Source of the DNA: an uncultured Ruminococcus sp.
GTDB taxonomy: Bacteria; Bacillota; Clostridia; Oscillospirales; Ruminococcaceae
NCBI GenBank assembly: GCA_946540705.1
Contig: CAMNJD010000540.1
Coordinates: 1 to 8,205, forward strand
DNA length: 8,205 nucleotides
Direction of reading: 5' to 3'
In this document: piece after piece, positions 1 to 6,420 of the stretch
Layout: every line of letters starts with the position of its first letter
Numbering within the stretch: position 1 is the stretch's first letter
The notes under the pieces: model-generated
The model's input: the letters and a program-made list of their open reading frames with translations, nothing else
What the model was told of the DNA's origin: nothing
The model's database searches: none
Program-made: the position numbers and the translations under genes

Positions 1-13
1 TCTTTTGAACCAT
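1..13 (-). CDS. 5' end of a minus-strand gene leaving the window
   Basis: Only four codons are visible (ATG GTT CAA AAG, M-V-Q-K), so no function can be given. The start is supported by a purine-rich Shine-Dalgarno on the minus strand: GGAGAAGGA, complement of 22-30, whose AAGGA part ends 8 nt before the ATG. I see no promoter between this start and the terminator hairpin at 148-170. The most economical promoter is therefore the strong one at 249-277, which would give a leader of about 230 nt. The stretch 14-142 holds small inverted repeats (71-75 with 79-83, and the palindrome gatcagtgatc near 106-116) but no other gene I can support. Confidence 0.45.
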
Positions 14-142
14 AGGTGTGTTCCTTCTCCATCCGATTCCGGGGATTCACTGATGATAACCCGCCTGACAGCCGGAGCCCGGCATGCAAATTGCCCGCAG
101 ATTTGATCAGTGATCCTCTGACCCTTTTCAGGTCTGACAATG

Positions 143-170
143 AAAAAGACCGATGCGCGCTGCATCGGTC
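143..170 (-). terminator. Intrinsic terminator inside the left leader
   Basis: Perfect 9-bp stem, 170-162 with 156-148 (arm GACCGATGC), with a 5-nt loop. It is followed on the minus strand by five U residues (147-143). It lies about 130 nt upstream of the next minus-strand start codon, so it would act as an attenuator unless the RNA is independent. On the plus strand there is no T-tract after the hairpin. Confidence 0.75.
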
Positions 171-242
171 ATTGGATTTGGGTGGAAGGATCTGTACCCT
201 CGAAATCATAACCCATCCACCAAAACCGTTCATATCAATTCC
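143..242 (-). ncRNA. Structured leader RNA or small RNA, about 100 nt
   Basis: The predicted transcript starts near 242, 7 nt after the -10 box, and ends in the U-tract at 147-143. The minus-strand sequence folds into a long imperfect stem: 227-213 pairs with 189-174, about 13 pairs with two mismatches and one bulged C. This stem closes a 23-nt internal region (212-190) containing GATTTCGAGGGTAC. A single-stranded CAAT follows, then the terminator hairpin. I found no match to riboswitch classes I know by motif (TPP, glycine, T-box, c-di-GMP, THF, SAM). It could be a transcription-attenuating leader for the gene starting at 13, or a stand-alone sRNA. The downstream start codon favours the leader reading, but I see no clear antiterminator pairing. 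Confidence 0.5.
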
Positions 243-248
243 GGATAT

Positions 249-277
249 AGTATAACACAAAAAGAATGATTTGTCAA
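249..277 (-). promoter_or_regulatory. Strong sigma-A promoter for the leader RNA
   Basis: On the minus strand there is a perfect -35 TTGACA (277-272), a 17-bp spacer and a -10 TATACT (254-249). The -10 is preceded by TGT, making it an extended -10 box. The predicted start is near 242. It fires away from the GH43 promoter at 341-369, so the two are divergent. Confidence 0.8.
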
Positions 278-326
278 GCCAAAAGAGCTTTGAGAACAAG
301 AAAATCTGCTGAAAAATCAGAAGAAA

Positions 327-345
327 GAGACAATAGGTTATTGCA
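327..345 (+). promoter_or_regulatory. Putative operator over the GH43 -35 box
   Basis: GAGACAATAGGTTATTGCA contains the inverted repeat CAATA-GGT-TATTG and overlaps the -35 hexamer at 341-346. A near-identical 19-mer (16/19) lies in the same register over the proximal promoter of the GH146/127 gene at 6156-6174 on the minus strand. Identity of arms, spacing and position relative to the -10 suggests one regulator binds both. The regulator is unknown. Confidence 0.55.
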
Positions 346-369
346 TTCAGATATGGTTTCATGTATAAT
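341..369 (+). promoter_or_regulatory. Promoter of the GH43 gene
   Basis: -35 TTGCAT (341-346), 17-bp spacer, perfect -10 TATAAT (364-369). The predicted start is near 376, giving a 5' UTR of about 67 nt. Confidence 0.8.
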
Positions 370-391
370 AAATGTATAGATTGCTGCCGCT

Positions 392-407
392 ATTTGTACA
401 GACAGGC
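392..407 (+). promoter_or_regulatory. Weak AraR-like operator in the GH43 5' UTR
   Basis: The 16-mer begins ATTTGTAC, identical to one half of the Bacillus AraR consensus ATTTGTACGTACAAAT. The other half is poor (ACA retained), for 11/16 overall. It sits about 16-31 nt downstream of the predicted start, where a roadblock repressor could act. It overlaps a small RNA hairpin (383-388 with 405-410, GCTGCC/GGCAGC). Support comes mainly from the better site upstream of the GH146/127 gene. Confidence 0.35.
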
Positions 408-442
408 AGCCAAAGCATGAAACAACTCAAAGGGGGATCCGT

Positions 443-2686
443 ATGAAAAAACACAAGCTGCTTTCCGCCGCGCTGGCGGGGATGCTCGCACTGACCGGAC
501 TTCAGTTCAGGCTGCCGGCGCGTGAGGCTTCCGCTGCTGCCGGCACCCGCGTTTCTGTGCATGACCCGTCGATCATCAAGGACGGCAATACCTATTACGT
601 GTTCGGTTCGCATATAGATGCTGCAAAATCAACGAATCTGCGCGACTGGACACGCTTCACAAACGGCTACGCACGCACAAACAATGTCGAATTCGGCAAC
701 CTGTCGCAGAATCTGCAAAAGGCCTTTGCGTGGGCAGGCGAGGATCTTGAGGACTGTAAGGGCGGCTTTGCTGTCTGGGCGCCGGATGTGATCTGGAACC
801 CGGATTATGTCAATCCGGACGGTTCTAAGGGTGCGTATCTGATGTATTTCTGTACGTCATCGACCTACATGCGTTCCGTGATCGCCTACGCTGCATCCAA
901 AACAATCGAAGGGCCGTACACCTTTGTGGATACGCTGATTTATTCCGGCTTTACGAACAACGACAGCTATGCGACATCCGATACCAAGAACGTCAACCGG
1001 AAATACACCTCGACCAATATCCCCCAGCTTGAGCAGAGCGGGCAGATCACGCACAATAATAGCTGGTTCAACGGAAACAACTACAACAATCAGCTTTTCC
1101 CGAATGCCATTGACCCGACGATCTATACCGACACCGACGGAAAAATGTACATGTGCTACGGCTCGTGGTCGGGCGGCATTTTCACACTGGAGATCGACAA
1201 AGCAACCGGCAGCGTGATCCACCCGAAGTCCGGAACGACCGCCGACGGACGAATGATTGACAGCTATTTCGGCACGAAGATCTCAGGCGGATACGGCAAG
1301 TCCGGCGAGGGGCCGTTCATTGAATATAACGCAGAGACAGGCTATTATTACCTCTGGGTCACATACGGCGGGCTGTTCTCTGACGGCGGCTACAATATGC
1401 GGGTTGCGCGGTCGGAATCCCCGACAGGTCCCTTTGTCGATCCTGCCGGCAACAGCATGGTGCTTGACCGGAACACAAATCTTGACAGCGTCGGACTGAA
1501 GGTCATGGGCAACTACAAATTCAGCTCGACCAATCCCGCATATATGGCCTGCGGGCATAACTCTGTGCTCTGTGACGATGACGGCGAATGGTATCTGTTT
1601 TACCACGCCCGTTTCGATGACGGCGGTGAGGGGCATGAGGTGCGCGTGCATTCGATGAAGTTCAACGAGGCAGGCTGGCCGGTCGTGATCCCGTTTGAAT
1701 ACTGCATCAATCCCTGGTCGGAGAGCGGATATCTCACAGAGGATATTGTCGGTACTTATGAGTTCATCAACCACGGCAATGCAACAAACGGAACGATCAT
1801 CAATTACCAGAATGTAACACTGAATGCGGACGGCACGATCTCCGGCGCTGTCACCGGTACCTGGTCACAGGCAGGCGCTTCTGCTGCCGCATCATTCCGC
1901 ATCAACAGCGTGACCTATGACGGCTATTTTGCCGCGGAATACGATGAGGCAACAGGCAAGCGCGTCATGGTATTCACGGCAGTCGGCAACAATAATCAGA
2001 CGATCTGGGGCGCTCAGACCAAAGCATGGTCTGGAACTGAGCGCCAGCCTGTTACCTACGCGGACGGCAGATATATCACTGCGCTGACAGTGAATGATAA
2101 GAACAATGCACAGAACTGGTCTGTTCAGACTGCACCTCTCAGGAGCGGTGACGCGGTATTCGGAGACAGAGCATTTACATTCACGGCAGTACCGGAGGTG
2201 CTGAAAGAAGCAGAGTGGATCCGGACGGCATGTGAATCGAAGAAGTATACCGGGGAGGAAGCAACATTTACAGCAGGGGAGGATATCACCGCATATATTG
2301 CGCTCGATACCCGTGTGACGGATGTTCCCGCATGGCTTTCCGAATGGACAAGGACAGAGGAATCCCTGACAGATGACGGAAATCCGATCGTATCCTATCA
2401 GCTATATTGCCGGGACTTCGGAAAGGGCGAAACTGTGACGCTCGGTGCGCTGGCGCAGAGCTCCTGTGTGAATTATGCGGTAGCCGTGACGGCACAGAAG
2501 CCGGCGCACATTGTCGGCGATCTCAATGCAGACGGCGTGTGTGACGGTATGGATCTTGTGATGATGCGGGATTATCTCATTACTGTCGGTACCCTGACCG
2601 CTGAGCAGGCTGCAATCGCCGATCTGAACAGCGACGGCAAAATCACTGCCGCCGATCTGACACTGCTCAAGCAAATTCTCGTATAA
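443..2686 (+). CDS. Secreted GH43 endo-alpha-1,5-L-arabinanase with dockerin
   Basis: This 747-residue protein should hydrolyse alpha-1,5-linked arabinan of pectin outside the cell. The signal peptide has a KKHK n-region and cleaves after the A-S-A at 29-31. The GH43 five-bladed propeller spans about 36-430. The family triad is visible: general base D41 (VHDPS), pKa-modulating D224 (NAIDPT) and general acid E289 (SGEGPF). H372 (CGHNS) fits the active-site/metal histidine of arabinanases. Residues about 434-530 resemble the C-terminal beta domain of Bacillus Abn2-type arabinanases. About 540-686 is an additional module I cannot name. The dockerin (about 689-747) has two canonical loops, D693-N695-D697-G698-D704 and D727-N729-D731-G732-D738. 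The start is fixed by AAAGGGGG (429-436), 6 nt before the ATG. Endo-arabinanase is preferred over exo-arabinofuranosidase by overall similarity, but mode of action cannot be read from sequence alone. Confidence 0.9.
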   Translation: MKKHKLLSAALAGMLALTGLQFRLPAREASAAAGTRVSVHDPSIIKDGNTYYVFGSHIDAAKSTNLRDWTRFTNGYARTNNVEFGNLSQNLQKAFAWAGEDLEDCKGGFAVWAPDVIWNPDYVNPDGSKGAYLMYFCTSSTYMRSVIAYAASKTIEGPYTFVDTLIYSGFTNNDSYATSDTKNVNRKYTSTNIPQLEQSGQITHNNSWFNGNNYNNQLFPNAIDPTIYTDTDGKMYMCYGSWSGGIFTLEIDKATGSVIHPKSGTTADGRMIDSYFGTKISGGYGKSGEGPFIEYNAETGYYYLWVTYGGLFSDGGYNMRVARSESPTGPFVDPAGNSMVLDRNTNLDSVGLKVMGNYKFSSTNPAYMACGHNSVLCDDDGEWYLFYHARFDDGGEGHEVRVHSMKFNEAGWPVVIPFEYCINPWSESGYLTEDIVGTYEFINHGNATNGTIINYQNVTLNADGTISGAVTGTWSQAGASAAASFRINSVTYDGYFAAEYDEATGKRVMVFTAVGNNNQTIWGAQTKAWSGTERQPVTYADGRYITALTVNDKNNAQNWSVQTAPLRSGDAVFGDRAFTFTAVPEVLKEAEWIRTACESKKYTGEEATFTAGEDITAYIALDTRVTDVPAWLSEWTRTEESLTDDGNPIVSYQLYCRDFGKGETVTLGALAQSSCVNYAVAVTAQKPAHIVGDLNADGVCDGMDLVMMRDYLITVGTLTAEQAAIADLNSDGKITAADLTLLKQILV

Positions 2687-2693
2687 ATCAAAC

Positions 2694-2732
2694 GTCGGCT
2701 GTACCATTTCCGGGACAGCCGACTTCGGTTTT
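2694..2732 (+). terminator. Terminator of the GH43 gene
   Basis: Perfect 9-bp stem GTCGGCTGT/ACAGCCGAC (2694-2702 with 2715-2723), 12-nt loop, followed by TTCGGTTTTGT. It begins 8 nt after the stop codon. The tail is only moderately T-rich. It may also help stop the converging minus-strand transcript, because the minus-strand tail reads GTTTGATTT. Confidence 0.7.
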
Positions 2733-2750
2733 GTCAGTCCTGTGAAAGGT

Positions 2751-2786
2751 CAAGCTCCGCAGAGCCATTGCGTTCTGCGGAGCTTG
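2751..2786 (-). terminator. Terminator of the GH146/127 gene
   Basis: Perfect 13-bp stem (2751-2763 with 2774-2786, arm CAAGCTCCGCAGA) with a 10-nt loop, beginning 11 nt beyond the minus-strand stop codon. The tail on the minus strand, ACCTTTCAC, is weakly U-rich. This hairpin and the one at 2694-2723 together separate two converging genes. Confidence 0.6.
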
Positions 2787-2797
2787 CTGTTGCTGTG

Positions 2798-5700
2798 TTA
2801 TTTTTTCAGAATGCGCTTCAGTACGGTAAGATCACGCGCATCAGCGGAGAAATTCGTCTGCACATCTGCTGCATAGCCCTGTTCCCAAGTCAGTTCGGAA
2901 TCAGTCAGCAGTGCATCACGCAGTGCGGCAGCATCATCAGCGGTCACCCGGCCGTCGAGGTCAACGTCACCGCGCATGCCTTTTGTTGAGTACGGCATGC
3001 CGTTTGCAAAGCGGATGATGATGTAATCCACATTGATCGCCTTGTCATCGGATCGGAAATTCAGTTCGAGGTAGCCGCCCTTGACAGTAACAGTGCCTTT
3101 GACTGCACTGCCGTCTGTTGCACAGTTTGAAGCAATCAGCTTTTCGCCGGTCTTTCCGAGGTTGGCATAGACGCTCGGATTCTTTGAGCAGCCCCACGGA
3201 TCGCGGAAGCTCATCTCAACCGTGTATTCGCCGTCCGGCAGCGTAAAGCCGTAGTCGATATGACGGTCGATGCTGTGTTCGTACTGGTTCTTTGTATAGC
3301 GGAAGCTGACGTTCTTTGCAGCACCGTCACCGGGCGCCGCTTCATTCGGCCATGTGTTTGCAGTGTAAAGGCCGCCGCTCTTGGAGGCACCGTTGTATTG
3401 GTCTGCGGCATCGTCGATCAGACCCCAGCGCATGCCGGAAACCTCATCGGCGCCTATGAGCTGTTCCGTGACGGAATTGAACCAGCCGAGCTTGTCGGTA
3501 CCGGTCAGCGTTGTGACATCCTGGTCGCCGCAGTCTACGAAATACGCGATGCTGCTGTCATATTCATAGTACGGCTTCACTGCGTTCATGTAGACGAAAT
3601 CACAAACCTTCGCGGATTCTTTCCCGTCATTCGCCGAGAACGTCACATCAAGCACCGGGACATCCCGGCCGTCTGCCTTGATCGTATGGACACACCGCTC
3701 AAATACGTCAGCCGGAATCGGAATGCGGACATCATAGGTCGCGGAGGTGCCGGTATGTGCGAGGGTTTCTGCGTAGAGCACGGTATCTCCGACGCGCACA
3801 CGGATCGTTTTGCCGTTGTCTGCATGACGGAACCGAACCTTCAGCAGCGAGAACACCGCATCCGGATCTACCTCCATCTGATAGCTGAAATAACCGCCTG
3901 CCTTTGCATAGCGATAGGTTGAATCATCGGTTACACCGGCCGAATTCCATTCGAGCATATTGTGCTGCTCGTCATTTTCATACTGTCCGTAGCCCGGCTG
4001 CACGGTATCAGTGACCGTCAGCTTTGCACGCGGCGGCTTTTCTTCAATGACCGTTCCGTTCGTGAGGAACTTCCAGTAGATGCCGTAGCGCTGCTGATAC
4101 TGCTGGTAATGCGGGGTGAATGTGAGTTTGGTGTTTGTGTCATTGAGCGTAAAGCGGAGCGCATTTGCGTCCTTGGTGAAGTGGTCGTTGATCTCCGCCA
4201 TGAACGAAGCGATCGACTGTCCCTGTTTGTTCAGCGTGATATTTTGTGAACTGACGATCTGTTCCTTCGGGATCGTGACCCACATGCCGGTCGAGCCGGT
4301 TGTCATATTCTGCTTGCCGAGCTCTGCACTCAGCACGATAGGGCCGTATTTGAAGCCGTAGACAGCTTTATTATCCGGCAGCGGATGCGCGGTGATCTCC
4401 ATGGGGATCTTTACGGTGATGACATCGCCGCCCTTTACGCCGTCTACCGCCGCATAGCCGTCAACAGTTTTGTAGCTGTAGCCGGAACCGTTGACGCTGA
4501 TCGTCATATTGCCTGCTTTCCACTGCGGGATGCGCAGACGAAGATCGGCGGAGCCGCTTCCGGAAACTGTAAATACAGAGGTGTCGCTGTTCGGGATGCT
4601 GCTTTCCTGCGTCAGCGTAATGCCCTGCTCCGCCCATGAGATTGCGGAGCTCTGGTACATGTTGACATAGAGTGCATTGCCGCTGTGCATATAGATCGTA
4701 TCACCGAGCTTTGTAAAGCTCTCCATGCCGCTGCCGGTGCAGCACCAGAAGCTGTCATAAGGTGAAGAATAGACTTTGAAATAGCCGGTTGCCATTGGCT
4801 GAAAATAAGTCGTCATGCCGGTTTCGGGATTCTGTGAGGACAGGATCGAGTTGTAGTAGGTGCCCTCATAGAAATCCATATATTTCTTATCGCCTGTGAT
4901 TTTATAGAGCTCACGGCTGAGCTTCAGCATGTTGTAGGAATTACAGGTTTCACAGTTGCAGTTTGTGCGCTCTGCGTCGAGGATATCGTCCTTGCCGAAG
5001 TGCTCCCATTCACTGTTGCCGCCGGTAATGTATGTGTGATGCGTCACGACCATATCCCAGAATGCCTCTGCATATTGCAGATAGCGGCTCGCATCGACAG
5101 TCTCGCCGTTGACGGTCTTGCCGTTGAGCACCTGATAGCGCCGGAGCGCACCGATGAACTTCGGAATTGTCGTATTTGCGTGACGGTTGTTCAGCACGTC
5201 CTGTCCGCCGGCCAGCACGCGCTCATGCAGTGCAGTCTCATCGAAATAATGCGCCGCGACCGCATGTGTATCCTTGCCGGTGATCGCATAGAGCTGATAG
5301 AGACAGTCGTTCATGCCGCCGTATTCGATTGACAATACCGTATTGTGCGTCTGCTGGTTCCATGTCGTGCAGCGGTTATATGTCCAGTCGCCGAGCGCAG
5401 AAGCGATCTCCTTCGCCTTGGTTTTGCCGGTATTGTTATAGACATCGACAAGACCCTGAATCAGCTTGTGCATCGTATACCACGGAACCCATGATTCATT
5501 GATGATATTGGTCTTGCCCTGCTGCACCAGATCAAACTGTACTTCAACATTGTTGGGGTTCTTGACCTGACCTGCCCAGAGAAATCCGGGCTTGCCTTTG
5601 GAGTTCTGCTGACATGTCTGCATGCCGGAAAGGAGCTTGTCAAGGATGTCATTGAGCTTGGCACGCTGTGCGTCAGTCAGTGACGGATTCAGGTACGCCT

Positions 5701-6052
5701 GCGCACATGCGGACAGGTAGTGACCGGGTGTGTGTCCGGCGATCAGCGTATTCTCCCAGCCTGCGTACCGTTTTGCGCCGTTTGTCGAGAGCTTGGCATT
5801 CTCGCGGAAGCCGCAGAGCAGACGCTCTGTGTCAAAGGAAAGCAGATAGTCCATCTCCTTCGAGAATGCATTGGTGCAGTACGGGTCAGTCATAGTCAGG
5901 TCGCTGAGCTTGAAGTCCTCGATTCCCATGTCTGCCGCATAAACGGGTGTGTCCTGCCTCAGCCTTGGAAAATAGATTCCCGTGCCGAGTGTCAGCACGG
6001 CTGCTGCGGCTGCGGCGGCGGCTCGCTTCATGTTTCTGTTTCTCTGTTTCAA
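2798..6052 (-). CDS. Secreted GH146/GH127 beta-L-arabinofuranosidase with dockerin
   Basis: This 1084-residue enzyme should release beta-L-arabinofuranose, as found on RG-II, arabinan ends or hydroxyproline-linked arabinans. The signal peptide (poly-Ala core 11-18) cleaves near VYA-A (37-40). The (alpha/alpha)6 catalytic domain spans about 45-470, with VPWYTMHK (189-196) and GGNSEWEHFG (344-353). By analogy with Bifidobacterium HypBA1 (E322; E338, C340, C417, C418), E350 is the likely acid/base. E368, C370, C437 and C438 would form the Zn-thiolate site, with C437 as nucleophile. Beta-sandwich domains follow (about 480-690), then an accessory sheet domain (about 715-825), a malectin-like module (about 838-1016, YFVDCGD) and a dockerin (1028-1084). 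The first dockerin loop is normal (D1029, D1031, D1033, G1034, D1040); the second is degenerate. Characterised relatives are mostly shorter and lack dockerins. The motif GGNSxxEHF favours GH146 over GH127. Confidence 0.87.
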   Translation of the reverse strand: MKQRNRNMKRAAAAAAAAVLTLGTGIYFPRLRQDTPVYAADMGIEDFKLSDLTMTDPYCTNAFSKEMDYLLSFDTERLLCGFRENAKLSTNGAKRYAGWENTLIAGHTPGHYLSACAQAYLNPSLTDAQRAKLNDILDKLLSGMQTCQQNSKGKPGFLWAGQVKNPNNVEVQFDLVQQGKTNIINESWVPWYTMHKLIQGLVDVYNNTGKTKAKEIASALGDWTYNRCTTWNQQTHNTVLSIEYGGMNDCLYQLYAITGKDTHAVAAHYFDETALHERVLAGGQDVLNNRHANTTIPKFIGALRRYQVLNGKTVNGETVDASRYLQYAEAFWDMVVTHHTYITGGNSEWEHFGKDDILDAERTNCNCETCNSYNMLKLSRELYKITGDKKYMDFYEGTYYNSILSSQNPETGMTTYFQPMATGYFKVYSSPYDSFWCCTGSGMESFTKLGDTIYMHSGNALYVNMYQSSAISWAEQGITLTQESSIPNSDTSVFTVSGSGSADLRLRIPQWKAGNMTISVNGSGYSYKTVDGYAAVDGVKGGDVITVKIPMEITAHPLPDNKAVYGFKYGPIVLSAELGKQNMTTGSTGMWVTIPKEQIVSSQNITLNKQGQSIASFMAEINDHFTKDANALRFTLNDTNTKLTFTPHYQQYQQRYGIYWKFLTNGTVIEEKPPRAKLTVTDTVQPGYGQYENDEQHNMLEWNSAGVTDDSTYRYAKAGGYFSYQMEVDPDAVFSLLKVRFRHADNGKTIRVRVGDTVLYAETLAHTGTSATYDVRIPIPADVFERCVHTIKADGRDVPVLDVTFSANDGKESAKVCDFVYMNAVKPYYEYDSSIAYFVDCGDQDVTTLTGTDKLGWFNSVTEQLIGADEVSGMRWGLIDDAADQYNGASKSGGLYTANTWPNEAAPGDGAAKNVSFRYTKNQYEHSIDRHIDYGFTLPDGEYTVEMSFRDPWGCSKNPSVYANLGKTGEKLIASNCATDGSAVKGTVTVKGGYLELNFRSDDKAINVDYIIIRFANGMPYSTKGMRGDVDLDGRVTADDAAALRDALLTDSELTWEQGYAADVQTNFSADARDLTVLKRILKK

Positions 6053-6060
6053 TTTGATTT

Positions 6061-6068
6061 CCCCCTTT
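6061..6068 (-). promoter_or_regulatory. Ribosome binding site selecting a TTG start
   Basis: The minus strand reads AAAGGGGG followed by AAATCAAA and then TTG at 6052-6050. An in-frame ATG lies seven codons later (6031-6029), but it would be 29 nt from the site. The GH43 gene uses the identical AAAGGGGG element 6 nt before its ATG. The TTG start also gives a signal peptide with a basic n-region (KQRNRNMKR). Starting at the ATG would leave only MKR before the hydrophobic core, which is still possible. Confidence 0.65.
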
Positions 6069-6131
6069 AGCAGAATGTGAAACGGAAAAGATCCGGTGCG
6101 GTGAATGACCGGTGCCGGGCTTTATAGAACT

Positions 6132-6160
6132 ATTATACACGAGTTGTCCTGCCGTTGCAA
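6132..6160 (-). promoter_or_regulatory. Proximal promoter P1 of the GH146/127 gene
   Basis: On the minus strand: -35 TTGCAA (6160-6155), 17-bp spacer, perfect -10 TATAAT (6137-6132). The predicted start is an A near 6125, leaving a 5' UTR of about 73 nt. It is almost the same promoter as that of the GH43 gene. Confidence 0.75.
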
Positions 6161-6174
6161 TTACAAATTGTCTC
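6156..6174 (-). promoter_or_regulatory. Putative operator O1 over the P1 -35 box
   Basis: The minus strand reads GAGACAATTTGTAATTGCA, with inverted repeat CAATT-TGT-AATTG. It matches the GH43 site (327-345) at 16 of 19 positions and overlaps the -35 identically. It also contains ATTTGTA, a half-site reminiscent of AraR (11/16 to the full consensus), so the two operator classes may be related. Confidence 0.55.
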
Positions 6175-6199
6175 ATTTTGATGATACATTTTTTCTGGA

Positions 6200-6218
6200 T
6201 TCAATACAACTTTGTCTG
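6200..6218 (-). promoter_or_regulatory. Possible second operator copy O2
   Basis: The minus strand reads CAGACAAAGTTGTATTGAA. AGACAA and ATTG-A occur with the same spacing as in the 19-mer at 6156-6174 (12/19 identity to each of the other copies). It lies 44 bp upstream of O1, about four helical turns. It also forms one arm of a wider inverted repeat, CAATAC (6202-6207) with GTATTG (6223-6228). Confidence 0.3.
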
Positions 6219-6272
6219 AAATGTATTGCAGGATCGGGCAGCGTTCTGTAGATGTTTTCCGTTTTCAGCTTC

Positions 6273-6301
6273 ATTATAGCATATCAGTTCTGTACGTACA
6301 A
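6273..6301 (-). promoter_or_regulatory. Distal promoter P2 of the GH146/127 gene
   Basis: On the minus strand: a perfect -10 TATAAT (6278-6273) preceded by TGC (extended -10), a 17-bp spacer, and a weak -35 TTGTAC (6301-6296). The -35 lies inside the AraR-like palindrome. The predicted start is near 6266, about 214 nt upstream of the TTG codon. Confidence 0.5.
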
Positions 6302-6303
6302 TT
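6288..6303. promoter_or_regulatory. AraR-like arabinose repressor operator
   Basis: TTCTGTACGTACAATT contains the perfect 10-bp palindrome TGTACGTACA and matches the Bacillus AraR consensus ATTTGTACGTACAAAT at 13/16. It covers the -35 of P2, a classic repression position. The downstream gene encodes an arabinofuranosidase, which fits the AraR regulon. The consensus is recalled knowledge from Bacillus; the regulator itself is not in this window. Confidence 0.55.
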
Positions 6304-6380
6304 CAAAAAACGAAGAAATTGTGGAATATCCGCATGAAAATATGTCAGCAGACCGTTTTTTTGTGAATCAGTCTGAATGA

Positions 6381-6416
6381 AAAGCAAAAGGAAGGCGGCC
6401 GTGCAGCCGCCCTCCC
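6381..6416 (-). terminator. Terminator of the beta-helix gene
   Basis: On the minus strand a 10-bp stem forms between 6415-6406 and 6399-6390, GGCGGC/GCCGCC extended by G-U, A-U and two G-C pairs. The loop is 6 nt, followed by TTTTGCTTTT. It starts 5 nt after the stop codon at 6421. It separates this gene from the GH146/127 gene, which has its own promoters, so the two are probably not one operon except by read-through. Confidence 0.8.
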
Positions 6417-6420
6417 GGAA

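Noticed and set aside
171..222. tRNA-like look on the plus strand (CCTCGAAATC followed by CATCCACCA)
   Set aside because: No matching 5' acceptor strand and no D or anticodon arm. The same bases form the stem of the minus-strand RNA, which has a promoter and terminator.
16..255. Plus-strand open frame at the left edge
   Set aside because: It begins with GTG, has no convincing ribosome site, and runs through the terminator hairpin and the minus-strand promoter. Composition shows no protein family features.
3260..3922. Plus-strand open frame of about 220 codons inside the GH146/127 gene
   Set aside because: Antisense shadow of a clearly coding frame. Cys/Arg/Val-rich with no motif or ribosome site.
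6029..6031. ATG as start of the GH146/127 protein
   Set aside because: The Shine-Dalgarno would be about 29 nt away, whereas the TTG at 6052 is correctly spaced. Kept as an alternative only.
5886..6176. Minus-strand open frame overlapping the 5' end and promoter of the GH146/127 gene
   Set aside because: It crosses promoter P1 and the RBS in another frame, and its C-terminal part is a frame-shifted reading of the signal peptide.
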